Shown: positions 33,780-43,333 of the stretch, one piece after another
Numbering within the stretch: position 1 is the stretch's first letter
How the letters are laid out: each line of letters opens with the position of its first letter
The notes under the pieces: model-generated
Database searches by the model: none
What the model saw: the letters and a program-made list of their open reading frames with translations, nothing else
Told to the model about the DNA's origin: nothing
From: Brevibacillus gelatini
GTDB taxonomy: Bacteria; Bacillota; Bacilli; Brevibacillales; Brevibacillaceae
Assembly: GCF_003710935.1 (NCBI RefSeq)
Contig: NZ_RHHS01000028.1
Coordinates: forward strand, 1-64,000
Reading direction: 5' to 3'
DNA: 64,000 bases
Translations under genes and position numbers: made by a program

Positions 33780-33818
33780 AGCCTCTGGCAAAACGCCAGG
33801 GGCTTTTCATTTTTATAG
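33780..33818 (+). terminator. terminator before the stalk-protein gene
   Basis: 9-bp stem GCCTCTGGC/GCCAGGGGC (one G-T pair), AAAAC loop, then a T-rich tail. Confidence 0.75.
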
Positions 33819-33913
33819 AAAGAGTTTTCGCAACTTCCAGAGGAGGGAAAAGTATGAAATAATATAACGCTAGGAAAAATCGGGAGAGAACAAAAAAAAT
33901 GAGGTGATTTCAT

Positions 33914-34843
33914 ATGAAAAAGATTCGTTTTGTTAAGTATCTCCTTGGAGCAGCTCTTATGACCGCTGCCATCAGTCCGGTCACAGTTCGCGCGGACAGT
34001 AAGGACATTCAGGTAAAGGTGGACAATGTCTCTGTCCATTTCCCAGACGCAAAGCCTTTCATTGATCCATCTACCAGTCGGACGATGATCCCGGTTCGCT
34101 TTGTTAGTGAAAAACTGGGCGCCTCAGTAGACTGGGATGGAGCAAAACAAACCGTCATTATGAACAAGGACGGAAAGCAAATCTCGCTCAAGATCGGGGA
34201 AAAGAAGGCAGTCGTAGCCGGTCAAGAGATCACTTTTGATGCAGCTGCCACGCTGCAAAACAATCGTACGTTTGTTCCGCTGCGATTTGTCAGTGAAGCC
34301 TACGGCGCAAAAGTAGACTGGTTGGCAACTGAACGACTTGTACTGATCACCACGAACCTGTCTGATGGGAATGGAACCCCAGATACAGCAACACCAGGCA
34401 CCGGCCAACCAGGAACAGCCAATCCGGGAAGTGGGAATTCTTCAGTTACGCCCGGCAGTTCAGGTGTAGGGTCGAAAGTTGGTCTGGATGAGCAGTTTAC
34501 GGTTGTAGCTCCTTCTTATCCTGACTTCCTTCTCCCCAAAGATTCTACAACTGAGCCGGCGGTTGAAGCCTTTCTTAACAGCTTGAAGTTCGAAAACGGA
34601 GTAATAACAGGTAAAATTCCTCAACTGCCGGAAGGGCATGTTATGGCGCTTACGTATACGGATGATAAAGACAAAAATCTGAATCAGAATTTAACGAAAA
34701 CTAAAGAAGGTGAATCATTCTCTATTACGGTCAGTGAGAATGGTGGACAAATAAACTTTGCTATTTTCCAAGGGAATGTTGGGAAAAATGGAGTGTTTGT
34801 ATATGTCCCGGAGATGAAAGTCGAATGGGGTGCTAAGAGATGA
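33914..34843 (+). CDS. exported protein with copper amine oxidase N-terminal domain
   Basis: 309 residues: signal peptide (about 1-28), one copper-amine-oxidase N-terminal (stalk) domain (about 33-150) with two repeats of FVPLRFVSE and IPVRFVSEKLGA, a Gly/Thr/Pro-rich linker (about 155-190), and a C-terminal beta domain. No oxidase part is present; in Bacillales such domains are common in surface and wall-associated proteins. GAGGTGATTT ribosome site. Overlaps the next gene by 4 bases. Confidence 0.85.
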   Translation: MKKIRFVKYLLGAALMTAAISPVTVRADSKDIQVKVDNVSVHFPDAKPFIDPSTSRTMIPVRFVSEKLGASVDWDGAKQTVIMNKDGKQISLKIGEKKAVVAGQEITFDAAATLQNNRTFVPLRFVSEAYGAKVDWLATERLVLITTNLSDGNGTPDTATPGTGQPGTANPGSGNSSVTPGSSGVGSKVGLDEQFTVVAPSYPDFLLPKDSTTEPAVEAFLNSLKFENGVITGKIPQLPEGHVMALTYTDDKDKNLNQNLTKTKEGESFSITVSENGGQINFAIFQGNVGKNGVFVYVPEMKVEWGAKR

Positions 34844-36273
34844 AACCACGAAGAATTATTTGTTTGGCACTTACTTTTATTTTCTTGACTTCGACGATGG
34901 TCTCGGCAGCTGCAACTTATCCCTATGGGAAACATTATTATGGGGAAAAAGACATTTACTTGCAAGGTGATTTATCTTCTTCCGGTCTATCAGGTGTCCA
35001 ATGGAGGCCTTCGATCGCCTATCGGCACGATCTGAAAATCAGGAACGTTATTACCGGAGTGGAAACCCCAACTAGCGGTTACTTGCAAACGGTCCAATTC
35101 GACATCCAACCACTTCCTGGTATAGAACCAGAAGACAAGTTTAAAGACAAGTCTGGGTATCACTTAATTCCACTTGAGGAAGAACTCATTAAAGACCTGG
35201 TGGCTAAGGCGAATGGTAATGCCCAATGGGTATGGGAGCAAGTCAGCAAGTCTAATCCTCACCCGATTGTAAAACAATACTTGGTTAACAACGTCCCCTA
35301 TATCGACATAGGGGCCGTTTTTTATTTATCCGGTGGTGGTTTGAACAATATAGCCCGAGTAGAAAATGGAGATGGAATTACATCGCCATTGTTCCAAACT
35401 CACTATGACAGCACACCATGGCCTTCCATTCCTATCCTGGAACAAAATTCGGATGGGAGTCTTCGTATTAAAGCGTTGGCCCACTCGATTTATGATACGG
35501 CGATCACTGGAGTAATCACCGTCAACGGAACGGATACGAAGGAGCTCTTTTCGAGAAATTCGCCGGTCAACAACTACACCGTTACCTATGAGGGGAATGT
35601 TCCCTTGTCTGAACTGCCCGGTTTAAAACAGGGGCAAAACCAAGTAACACTGACGGTCAGCGACAAGTTTGGAAGAACAGCTTCCAAATCGGTTGTTATC
35701 CAAAATGGAATCACACAGGGCTGCCAACCCGTTCTTGTGAAGATGAGGGATACGACGCAGAGAATTTACTTCCCGGATGTATCAGATGGATCGACTATCA
35801 AATACGGGGGGCCGCTCGTCTGGGGGATGCAGTATAACTCAGCAGTTTGCTCTGTACTTGAGTCGATTAACAAGAACAATGGGATCGGGGAAAAACTGAA
35901 TCAACCGATTCGGGTGTCGGACATTCAAACCAGCATCTTTTTGAATCGTTGGGAATTTAAGATTGGCAAAAGCAACAATGGGGTCATCCTGGAAAATCTC
36001 TCGAAAGAGACGAGGCCATTGGTAGCCTACCTCGTTGAGACAAAGGGAGAAAAGTTCTTGAAACGATATGAGGTGAATAAAGGCCAATCGGTGGAGATCG
36101 TTCTTCCAGAGAAGAAGTACAAGGGTGAATATTCCATCCAGTTCCCGTCCCCATTGGTTGACAGCGGTTTTTGGGCTAAGGCCACCACAACGAGTGAAGG
36201 ACTGCCAGCCAGCTACACTTATCCAGATGAGGTAAAGGGAGCCATTCAAGCGATTGTTAATTTCCAAAAGTGA
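34840..36273 (+). CDS. large exported protein of unknown family
   Basis: 477 residues: signal peptide (about 1-24, ending VSAAA), aromatic and beta-rich remainder with an Ig-like middle part (TGVITVNGTDTK..VTLTVSDKFGRTASKS). Coupled to the preceding gene (ATGA). Part of the element's surface protein set; no catalytic motif seen. Confidence 0.65.
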   Translation: MKPRRIICLALTFIFLTSTMVSAAATYPYGKHYYGEKDIYLQGDLSSSGLSGVQWRPSIAYRHDLKIRNVITGVETPTSGYLQTVQFDIQPLPGIEPEDKFKDKSGYHLIPLEEELIKDLVAKANGNAQWVWEQVSKSNPHPIVKQYLVNNVPYIDIGAVFYLSGGGLNNIARVENGDGITSPLFQTHYDSTPWPSIPILEQNSDGSLRIKALAHSIYDTAITGVITVNGTDTKELFSRNSPVNNYTVTYEGNVPLSELPGLKQGQNQVTLTVSDKFGRTASKSVVIQNGITQGCQPVLVKMRDTTQRIYFPDVSDGSTIKYGGPLVWGMQYNSAVCSVLESINKNNGIGEKLNQPIRVSDIQTSIFLNRWEFKIGKSNNGVILENLSKETRPLVAYLVETKGEKFLKRYEVNKGQSVEIVLPEKKYKGEYSIQFPSPLVDSGFWAKATTTSEGLPASYTYPDEVKGAIQAIVNFQK

Positions 36274-36285
36274 GAGGTGGGATAG

Positions 36286-38520
36286 TTGAGGAACAGAAGG
36301 AAAATCCTGATCCCGTTAATCGTAATTGTGTTCCTGCTGGGTACGATTTTCCCCGCGTCAAGTTTTTCAACAAGTCGGCCTCCTGTGATCTACTCGCTGA
36401 CGATCAATGGGCAAAATGATTCGACAGTATATGTAGACGTAGGGGAAGTTAGTTATTCAATTTTGTTGGAAAGCTTCTCAGCGAACAAGAAGGCGATAGT
36501 CTCCCTGGAGTACAGGAACACTGAGACCAATCAAACGACAACAGTTTTTGAAGAACAATGGCTTGAAGAAAAGGCAAACTCCGGGACTTTTTCTCTTCAA
36601 AAGGGAACGTATGAGGTCACGCTTCATGCGAAAGATGAAGAGGGGTATATAGCGCAACCTTATACGGTAACGGTTATTGCAGGCAGCGAAACGAACTTGA
36701 AGCTGCTTGAGGTGAGTCCCAATCCGATCCTGATCAAACGAGATAAGGAGACGCGAGATGTTTCGGTAATCGTGGAAAATCAATCACCAAGTCCGAAAAC
36801 AACGAATGTAGCATGGAAATGGGAGGGTGATCCACAATGGCAGGAAGTCAAGCAAGTAACTTTGCTGGGGAGGTATGAGAATCTGGGGCGCCAAACCATA
36901 CCGTTTTCCATCACGTTTGACATGCAGGGGAAAAAGGAAACAGCGATTGAATTCGTAGTGAATCCCGATCACAATCCTTTGGAACAAGACTACGGGGACA
37001 ATCACGCGAACATGATCGTTCAGTTTGACTTCGCGGATTTAGAAATCGGGGAAGGCATTTTGACTGGTAAGACAGCCACTGGAATCACAGTCGAGTTTCC
37101 TGTGAAGCAAAAAGATTTGCCGGGACGTACTCAAACGCTGGTCACATCCATGGAATATGGATTGGGGGCAGAAGCAACAAGATTGGGCGAGGTATCGAAT
37201 ATCTCACTCGGGGTTGGAGAAGAAAAATTCATTTCGGCAACGTTTCCGCTGCAAAATACCGTATATGCTCGGCTCAATCCACATGAAAATGCGCCTCCGG
37301 TTGAGTTCTATGGGTTCCATAACAACTTGGAAGTCACTACGCTTGATTTGACGAAGAATGTGAATCTGTACGTCAAATCAGTCAAAGGTGGGGTCTATCG
37401 TCAGGGAGACAATGTTACGACGCTTGTACTGGTAGGGAACATACCAGATAGCGTTATGCCCGAAACAGTCGATCTCGTTCTGCGTTTCGATGGAAAGGAA
37501 GTTGGCCGACGAACTGTTCATCTGAATCCAGGCGAAGAGCGGGAAGTTCCTTTCGAGTGGAAGACGCCGGTAACTGGAAGATCTGATAGGGTGACATATA
37601 AACTGGAGGCCGAGATCCACCCTCAACCACGGAAATTTGACGAGATTACGTACACGGACAATATCAAATCAGCAAGTGTCGTATTGCTTCCTGAAGAAGT
37701 GGTCGGGGCTGCTTGTCGCGGGACAGTGATCCAGACGACAGCGGTATCAGGCACCTATGAATATTATTGCAATTGTACACCTGTTGGCTGCAGCATCTGC
37801 ATCGGAGAGTATTATGAGTCCATTGTTGTTACACCAGAGTATCAGACGGCAACCGTAAAAGCGGGGATGGGTTTTGCCTACAAGTTGAAAACAGAATACC
37901 ATAACTCCAATCCGCACAATGGAAGAAAACATGATTTCTCTCGGATCATGGCGGAATTCGATTCAGAGGAGCATCAGGGGGATACGGTTATCCTGCCGGC
38001 AGTCGAGTTGGTTCCTCAAAATCCACCACCTGAATCATCGAACATCTGGCAATTTCCACGGGCCAAGATTGAACGGGGACAGAAGGACATAGAGGCTATC
38101 GAATACTTTTACACACTCGATCCTTTGGCAGTCGATGAAAGTCAGTACGTGGATGGGCAAAACAAGTATTACACCAGCTTTTATCAAAAGGATGGCACGT
38201 ATCCGTTTGCGGTGAAGGGGGAAGGGGCTGGAGTGACCTTTACTACTCATACGGATATTGAAGGCAATACGACGGTAACGCCTGTCTCACCACGTCTTTC
38301 TACATGCATCGACGAGCAATACAATATCCTTGGGAGTCCTCACGATGACTACATTTATCGACGAGTTGATCCAAACAATCCATATCCCCACAATATTCAA
38401 CCGGGATGGGATTGGCAAGGATACGAATGGTACTTCGATGAACTGGCTCCCTGGTACAACAGCAATGGAAAGGACCATTCAAGCGGATTAGGGGTTGAGG
38501 AATTCTCCGTCTACCCATAA
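36286..38520 (+). CDS. large exported beta-rich protein, cysteine-bearing
   Basis: 744 residues, TTG start with GAGAGGTGGGA upstream. Signal peptide (about 1-27), several CARDB/Ig-like modules (VSVIVENQSPSPKT, LVLVGNIPDSVMPE), and a distinctive cysteine cluster near 485-505 (YYCNCTPVGCSICIG) likely to form disulfides or bind metal. The end is rich in Tyr, Trp, Asn and Pro. No family recognised. Probably a surface or tip protein of an appendage. Confidence 0.65.
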   Translation: MRNRRKILIPLIVIVFLLGTIFPASSFSTSRPPVIYSLTINGQNDSTVYVDVGEVSYSILLESFSANKKAIVSLEYRNTETNQTTTVFEEQWLEEKANSGTFSLQKGTYEVTLHAKDEEGYIAQPYTVTVIAGSETNLKLLEVSPNPILIKRDKETRDVSVIVENQSPSPKTTNVAWKWEGDPQWQEVKQVTLLGRYENLGRQTIPFSITFDMQGKKETAIEFVVNPDHNPLEQDYGDNHANMIVQFDFADLEIGEGILTGKTATGITVEFPVKQKDLPGRTQTLVTSMEYGLGAEATRLGEVSNISLGVGEEKFISATFPLQNTVYARLNPHENAPPVEFYGFHNNLEVTTLDLTKNVNLYVKSVKGGVYRQGDNVTTLVLVGNIPDSVMPETVDLVLRFDGKEVGRRTVHLNPGEEREVPFEWKTPVTGRSDRVTYKLEAEIHPQPRKFDEITYTDNIKSASVVLLPEEVVGAACRGTVIQTTAVSGTYEYYCNCTPVGCSICIGEYYESIVVTPEYQTATVKAGMGFAYKLKTEYHNSNPHNGRKHDFSRIMAEFDSEEHQGDTVILPAVELVPQNPPPESSNIWQFPRAKIERGQKDIEAIEYFYTLDPLAVDESQYVDGQNKYYTSFYQKDGTYPFAVKGEGAGVTFTTHTDIEGNTTVTPVSPRLSTCIDEQYNILGSPHDDYIYRRVDPNNPYPHNIQPGWDWQGYEWYFDELAPWYNSNGKDHSSGLGVEEFSVYP

Positions 38521-38540
38521 GAAGAACGAAGGTGATCACT

Positions 38541-38972
38541 TTGACTGGGATACCCAAGATGGTAGCCTTTTTTATTTGCTTGGCTTTTGTGATTGCGTAC
38601 TTTCAAGACGTAACCATCGTTGTATTCGGAAAGGAAGACTTTCGAAGTGCGGCGATTGCGGCGGCACGGCAGGCCATTATCAAACATCAGGACTGGGCCG
38701 CTCTTCGAGTAGGTGATCCTCCTTATCTGATGCGGGAGGGGTTGGAGGATACCATAAGCCAGGTACTTCAAAACAACCTGAATGTGGGCGCGAAAGAACT
38801 ACATGTGCGGATGAGTGCACAAACTTCACCCGCGCTTCTTTCTCTTGCCATAGATGCTGACTACAGCAGCTCTCTTCTCAAGCTGATGAAGGAGAATAAC
38901 ATATTGGTAAACGTCCCGGTGCAGACAACAGAGCTCATCGAATCGAAGTACGACGTAAAAAACTATGAGTAA
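38541..38972 (+). CDS. single-pass membrane protein next to the Tad genes
   Basis: 143 residues from TTG 38541 (AAGGTGAT upstream). One N-terminal membrane helix (about 5-25), then a soluble domain about 115 residues long (AAARQAIIKHQDWAALRVG). The layout resembles TadE/TadF-type or minor pilus proteins but no signature is seen. Confidence 0.6.
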   Translation: MTGIPKMVAFFICLAFVIAYFQDVTIVVFGKEDFRSAAIAAARQAIIKHQDWAALRVGDPPYLMREGLEDTISQVLQNNLNVGAKELHVRMSAQTSPALLSLAIDADYSSSLLKLMKENNILVNVPVQTTELIESKYDVKNYE

Positions 38973-38991
38973 ACAGAAAAGGTGGTGAATG

Positions 38992-39013
38992 GGCGCGCTT
39001 CAAGCGCCTTTTT
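38992..39013 (+). terminator. terminator-like hairpin directly before the CpaB gene
   Basis: GGCGC/GCGCC stem, 7-base loop and TTTTT, ending 3 bases before ATG 39017. The ribosome site AAAAGGTGGTGA lies before the hairpin, about 30 bases from the ATG; the folded hairpin would cut the distance to about 11. Confidence 0.6.
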
Positions 39014-39016
39014 CTT

Positions 39017-39862
39017 ATGCAAAGAACAGTGAGGATTGTCATCCTTCTTATGCTTACTGCTTTGGTTGGAGGGGGTGTTTACTTCGGATATACAGAGTAT
39101 GAAAAACGACAAAATGCATTGGTTCCGGTATTGACTGTCTCACAAGAGATTCCTCCCCGCACCATGATTACCCAAAAGATGTTTGACGATGGGGTGATCA
39201 AGGTGAGTATGCACCCAGCGAAGATTGTTCCGCCAAATGTGTTCCGAAAACCGGAAGACGTCCTGAACAAGTTTACAGCCACCAACTATACGGTGCCTCC
39301 GAACAGCTATTTGTACGTCGGCAAGGTATTGACGGCGGAGGAAATGAAAGATGGAGCGGCAATGCTCCTCAACGAAGGGGAGAAGATGATTGCGATCAAC
39401 ACCAATTTGCGCTCTTCCTTAGCAGCCCAGATTACGGAAGGCAGTTACATTGACCTGTGGCTGTCAGCCGTGGCTAAAGAGGACAAAAAGCCAGTAATTG
39501 GTCCGTTCCTGGAAAAAGTAAGGGTGATCGGGACGTATGCGACCAGCTCTCAAAAGTCACGGCCAACGACAGATACTGTTACCCGAAACAGCAGTGATGA
39601 GCAGCAACCGGTGACCATCGGGGCAAATGTTGTGCCGCAAACGATTCTTCTCGCAGTCAAGAATGAACAGATCGCCTTGATTCAACTTGCTGAAAAACTC
39701 GGAACCATTCAAGTAGCCGGAGTGAGTTACAAGGACTATGGCAAAACAACATCAGCTACGGATAACGGGCTTTGGTCAGTCAAGGGTATGCGGGAATGGA
39801 TGATGGCGGAATTGAGTAACACGTTTCAGGTTCATGAAACTACAAAGGGGGATGACCGATGA
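39017..39862 (+). CDS. CpaB/RcpC-like Tad pilus assembly protein
   Basis: 281 residues. One N-terminal helix (about 5-25), then a SAF domain (about 35-110: VPVLTVSQEIPPRTMIT, VPPNSYLYVGKVL) and an RcpC-like part (EGEKMIAINTNLRSSLAAQI..SYIDLWL). CpaB/RcpC stabilises the Tad channel in the envelope; Gram-positive Tad systems keep it. It starts the pilus gene run and overlaps the next gene by 4 bases. Confidence 0.85.
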   Translation: MQRTVRIVILLMLTALVGGGVYFGYTEYEKRQNALVPVLTVSQEIPPRTMITQKMFDDGVIKVSMHPAKIVPPNVFRKPEDVLNKFTATNYTVPPNSYLYVGKVLTAEEMKDGAAMLLNEGEKMIAINTNLRSSLAAQITEGSYIDLWLSAVAKEDKKPVIGPFLEKVRVIGTYATSSQKSRPTTDTVTRNSSDEQQPVTIGANVVPQTILLAVKNEQIALIQLAEKLGTIQVAGVSYKDYGKTTSATDNGLWSVKGMREWMMAELSNTFQVHETTKGDDR

Positions 39863-41058
39863 TTATCAACGCAAGCAGCTATGAGCAGATTACTCTGCTC
39901 GCACGCGCTTATGGGATTGTGTGCGAAGAACGCTATGATCTTGGAGATGCACAATCACCTGTCATTCTGTCAGATACCACAGACCCGACCGGCGAAGTGG
40001 CGAATACGCTCGCGAGCCAAGGGGTTCCTGTTCTCTATTTGGCGTACGATCCTCCCGTCAACTTGTCTCCCTCGATCTCCATTTTGAAAGGAGGGGAAGT
40101 GAGATGGGAGCAAATTTACGCCTGGATTCAGTCTTCCAATCAAACCCAAGAGCAGAAGCAGCACATTGCCCATTTGAACGTGAAGCGAACGGTCGGGTTT
40201 TTTGGAATCCAACCGGGAGTAGGAGCTGGTTCGATTGCCCGGGCCTTGTCTTTTTATTCGGCCATGAATGGGAAGAAAACGCTGTACATCGACATGGACA
40301 TCCGATTTCCCAAGGCTCCGTATCTGATCGGGTATAAAGATTCGCGATACACATTGGAAGGACTGTTGGAGGCACTTCAAAGCAAGGAACGGCCCAATAT
40401 GGAACCCTACTTTTTGCATAAGTCCAAGATGGGGCAAGTCTCCAAACAACTGGCGGAACACTTCAAGAAGCTGCCGGATTTGTTGTACGTGCTGTCTCCG
40501 TCGGCAGACCTTGGGTTCGAGTATTTTCCAACCTTGGGGACGGACCTCAACGAGATTACCGACTACATGAAAAAAATCGTGGAAGGTGCCAAACCATTCT
40601 TTGAAAACATCATTTTTTCCATGGGAAGCGACCCGGATGAGCCGTTACACTTGGCTATACTCAGGGCTTGCGATCAACGTGTCTTTGTAACAGATACCAG
40701 TCCATCTACAGTTCGGCTGTTTCCACAACGAATCAAACTGCTGGAGAACACCGGTGTTCCAACGGACGGTGCACAGGTGATTCTCAACAAGCTTCCTGAA
40801 AAGATGGACATTGACGTATTCGAGGAGTTCCTGCAGCGCAGCGTCACCTATACTGTTCCGTATGATCCGCAGATGATTACCGAGATTCACAAATTAAACT
40901 TGCTCGGTGGAAAGTCATTTGAGTCAGCCATCGGTGAAATAGCAGAGGGGTTATTGGGACTAGAGAAGGAAGCGAAAAGACGGGAAGCCGGTTCAAAAAA
41001 GACAGGGCGTGTCAGCTTTCTTTCACAATTTTCCCTGTTTCGAGAAAAAACCGTGTGA
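39859..41058 (+). CDS. TadZ/CpaE-like protein with lost P-loop lysine
   Basis: 399 residues. N-terminal receiver-like half (about 1-105), then a MinD-like fold: TVGFFGIQPGVGAGSIARAL near 110-130 and TLYIDMDIRFPKA near 144. The expected KGGVGKTT is QPGVGAGSI, so both key lysines are missing and ATP hydrolysis is unlikely. Some TadZ proteins are known to have such atypical sites and to act as polar localisers. Lies between CpaB and the TadA ATPase, the usual TadZ place. Confidence 0.85.
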   Translation: MIINASSYEQITLLARAYGIVCEERYDLGDAQSPVILSDTTDPTGEVANTLASQGVPVLYLAYDPPVNLSPSISILKGGEVRWEQIYAWIQSSNQTQEQKQHIAHLNVKRTVGFFGIQPGVGAGSIARALSFYSAMNGKKTLYIDMDIRFPKAPYLIGYKDSRYTLEGLLEALQSKERPNMEPYFLHKSKMGQVSKQLAEHFKKLPDLLYVLSPSADLGFEYFPTLGTDLNEITDYMKKIVEGAKPFFENIIFSMGSDPDEPLHLAILRACDQRVFVTDTSPSTVRLFPQRIKLLENTGVPTDGAQVILNKLPEKMDIDVFEEFLQRSVTYTVPYDPQMITEIHKLNLLGGKSFESAIGEIAEGLLGLEKEAKRREAGSKKTGRVSFLSQFSLFREKTV

Positions 41059-41070
41059 GGAGGGTCAGCG

Positions 41071-42462
41071 ATGCAAAATGAAAAAATCCTGTTAAATAGA
41101 GGACGGGTAAACCTGCAACAACTGCAAAGCCAGCAGGCTGCTACGAAGTCTTCTCGGCCAGACGAAGAACAAAGTGTGGAACACACCAGTTCCGACTACG
41201 AATTGGTGCGAAATGAAGTGCGAAACTTTCTCATGAACGAACATAACAAACTTGTCCAGGATGCGCTGTTCAATAAAAAACGAAAGCCGGAGGTAGAGCG
41301 GACTATCCGCAACTACCTGCAGATCGAACGGAAGTTTGTGGCCGGCATGAGCATTGACGATGTCGTTCTCCGAATTTGGAAAGACATTTTTTCATTGGGG
41401 CCGCTGGATGATGCGTTGGAGGACAACTCCATCACGGAGATCATGATTAACGGGTACGATCAGCCGTGGGTAAAGCAAAACGGAAAAGACCGCCCAGCAG
41501 GGGATCTGATTCAATTTGACAATCAGAAGCACCTGGAGACCATCATCGTCACCAAAATCCTGAATTCTTGCGGGAAGTCAGTATCGGATAAGAATCCGAT
41601 TGTGGATGCGCGGATCGGTGAATGCAGGGTAAATGTGGTATGGCAACCCATCAGTCAAATGAAAGGGCCCATCTTGACCATCCGAAAGTTTCCTCCGATC
41701 ACGTTGACGGAAACGGAATTTTTGGAAAAAGGAACAGCGTCGCCCGAGATGTTTGAGTTTATCAAACTAATTGTTCAAGGGGGCTGCTCCATTTGCATGG
41801 GCGGGAGTACCGGGTCCGGAAAAACCACAACCTTTAAGCTGATGGCAGGCTTCATCAAAAAAGGCGAACGAGTCGTTGTCATTGAAGACACCGCCGAAAT
41901 GCGATTGGAAAAGTTGTATCCCTATGAGGAAGGCTATCACTTTATTTCGGAAGAGTGTCGGATCATGGAAGATGAGTCGTTGGACATTGTGATCCAAAAG
42001 TTGGTCGTTACCAGTTTGCGTCAGACACCAAAGCGGTTGATCATCGGGGAGATTCGCAAAGAGAAGGATCTCTTGGCGGCGATTGAGGCTGCCTTGATTG
42101 GGCACCCGTTGTGGTTTACCATGCATGGCCTCAGTGCTTCAGAATTGGCAGAACGGATTAGTATGCTTTTGGCACGGTTTATGGCCAAACAGGACGCCAA
42201 TCGGCTGTTATCCAAGTCGCTTAACATTATCATGATGCAGAAGCATTTTGCTGAAGATGACCGCCGCCGCGTGTTTGAAATCGTGGAGATTGTTGGCGTT
42301 GACAAAGACGGAGAATTGATCCTCAACCCGATCTTCGAGTATGACTGGGATCATAAAAAGTTTGTTCGCAGCAACCCCATTTCTGAACGTCTGGTCAAAA
42401 TGTTCCAACATGCAGAAATTCCAAGAACGAGATACGAAAAGTATCTCCAACCCGCTGGATGA
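41071..42462 (+). CDS. tadA: TadA/CpaF secretion ATPase
   Basis: 463 residues of the type II/IV secretion ATPase family, CpaF branch. Walker A GGSTGSGKTTT near 244; Asp box and VVVIEDTAEMRL near 270; Walker B LIIGEIRKEKD near 328; then HGLSASELAERI. It drives assembly (and perhaps retraction) of the Tad pilus at the inner face of the membrane. GAGGAGGGTC ribosome site. Downstream lie TadB and TadC. Confidence 0.93.
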   Translation: MQNEKILLNRGRVNLQQLQSQQAATKSSRPDEEQSVEHTSSDYELVRNEVRNFLMNEHNKLVQDALFNKKRKPEVERTIRNYLQIERKFVAGMSIDDVVLRIWKDIFSLGPLDDALEDNSITEIMINGYDQPWVKQNGKDRPAGDLIQFDNQKHLETIIVTKILNSCGKSVSDKNPIVDARIGECRVNVVWQPISQMKGPILTIRKFPPITLTETEFLEKGTASPEMFEFIKLIVQGGCSICMGGSTGSGKTTTFKLMAGFIKKGERVVVIEDTAEMRLEKLYPYEEGYHFISEECRIMEDESLDIVIQKLVVTSLRQTPKRLIIGEIRKEKDLLAAIEAALIGHPLWFTMHGLSASELAERISMLLARFMAKQDANRLLSKSLNIIMMQKHFAEDDRRRVFEIVEIVGVDKDGELILNPIFEYDWDHKKFVRSNPISERLVKMFQHAEIPRTRYEKYLQPAG

Positions 42463-42472
42463 GGTGGCAACG

Positions 42473-43330
42473 ATGAGCATGGCGATTTTGTTAGCTGTGG
42501 GAGCCACGTTATTTTGCTTCCTTCTCTTGCTATGGTTTGAGTCCGGGAAAAGAGAGACGATCAAGTGGATTGAACTGCACAAGCCAACAAAAAGAGAGCG
42601 CAATAGTTTTTTTGCCGAGGGAGAAAGGCTGGGGGTTTCGGTTCAGAAACAAGTCATATGGTGGGGACTTGCTTTCGGAATCGGAGTTGGCTTGTCTTTT
42701 CTTTTTCTCAACCCATTTATTCCAATACTCGTTTTGGTCGCCAATTACTTCTCAATCAAGATGTTTTACTTAAATAAAGAACGCCATATTCGGGATCTGG
42801 CAAAAGAGCAGTTGGGACCGGCGCTTCAAAATTTGGGCGCCGCTTTTCGCATTCAAAAAAACTGGAAACGTGCATTGGAGACCACGATTCCGGGCCTGGA
42901 CGAGCCGTTGAAAAGCGAGTTCATGCGTGTGTACCAGCTCCACAGCAGTGATGTTTTGATTGGGGAAGCCCTACAGGAGATGATGGAACGGCTCAAAGTA
43001 CCCGAAATGAACTTGTTTGTGAAGATGGCCGAGATCAGTCAATCGGTTGGCGACAGCGCAGCCGAAGGCGTATTGGTTGCGGGTGCCTTCTTTCAAACCA
43101 AGCGATTGGCAAGAATGGAGCTGGCCAATGCCATGCTAAGTGCTGTTCGAGAGAATCGTTGGCTGTCCTATTTGTTCATTGCTGCAGTGGCATTTTTCCG
43201 GTTCTTTCAGCCAGAAATATTTGCAGTGTACACAAATAGTTTGGTAGGCCAATGCTTGTTAACCGTGTATCTGGGGATTGCTCTTTTTGTCCCCGTCGTG
43301 AGTTATTTCATTATCCGAAAAGAGGTGTGA
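42473..43330 (+). CDS. tadB: TadB-like pilus inner-membrane platform protein
   Basis: 285 residues from ATG 42473 (GAGGTGGC upstream). Helices near 1-22, 65-105 and 225-280; the cytoplasmic middle has the T2SSF-like helical bundle (LGPALQNLGAAFRIQKNWKRAL..VYQLHSSDVLIGEALQEMMERL). TadB and TadC together form the platform on which TadA works. Confidence 0.85.
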   Translation: MSMAILLAVGATLFCFLLLLWFESGKRETIKWIELHKPTKRERNSFFAEGERLGVSVQKQVIWWGLAFGIGVGLSFLFLNPFIPILVLVANYFSIKMFYLNKERHIRDLAKEQLGPALQNLGAAFRIQKNWKRALETTIPGLDEPLKSEFMRVYQLHSSDVLIGEALQEMMERLKVPEMNLFVKMAEISQSVGDSAAEGVLVAGAFFQTKRLARMELANAMLSAVRENRWLSYLFIAAVAFFRFFQPEIFAVYTNSLVGQCLLTVYLGIALFVPVVSYFIIRKEV

Positions 43331-43333
43331 TCG

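Noticed and set aside
32824-33818. Plus-strand frames of about 65-110 codons sharing a DGVESEPTTLEEP peptide
   Set aside because: They are translations of the repeated toxin leader on the other strand, lack ribosome sites and start within hairpins. The short minus-strand toxins and convergent RNAs explain the region.
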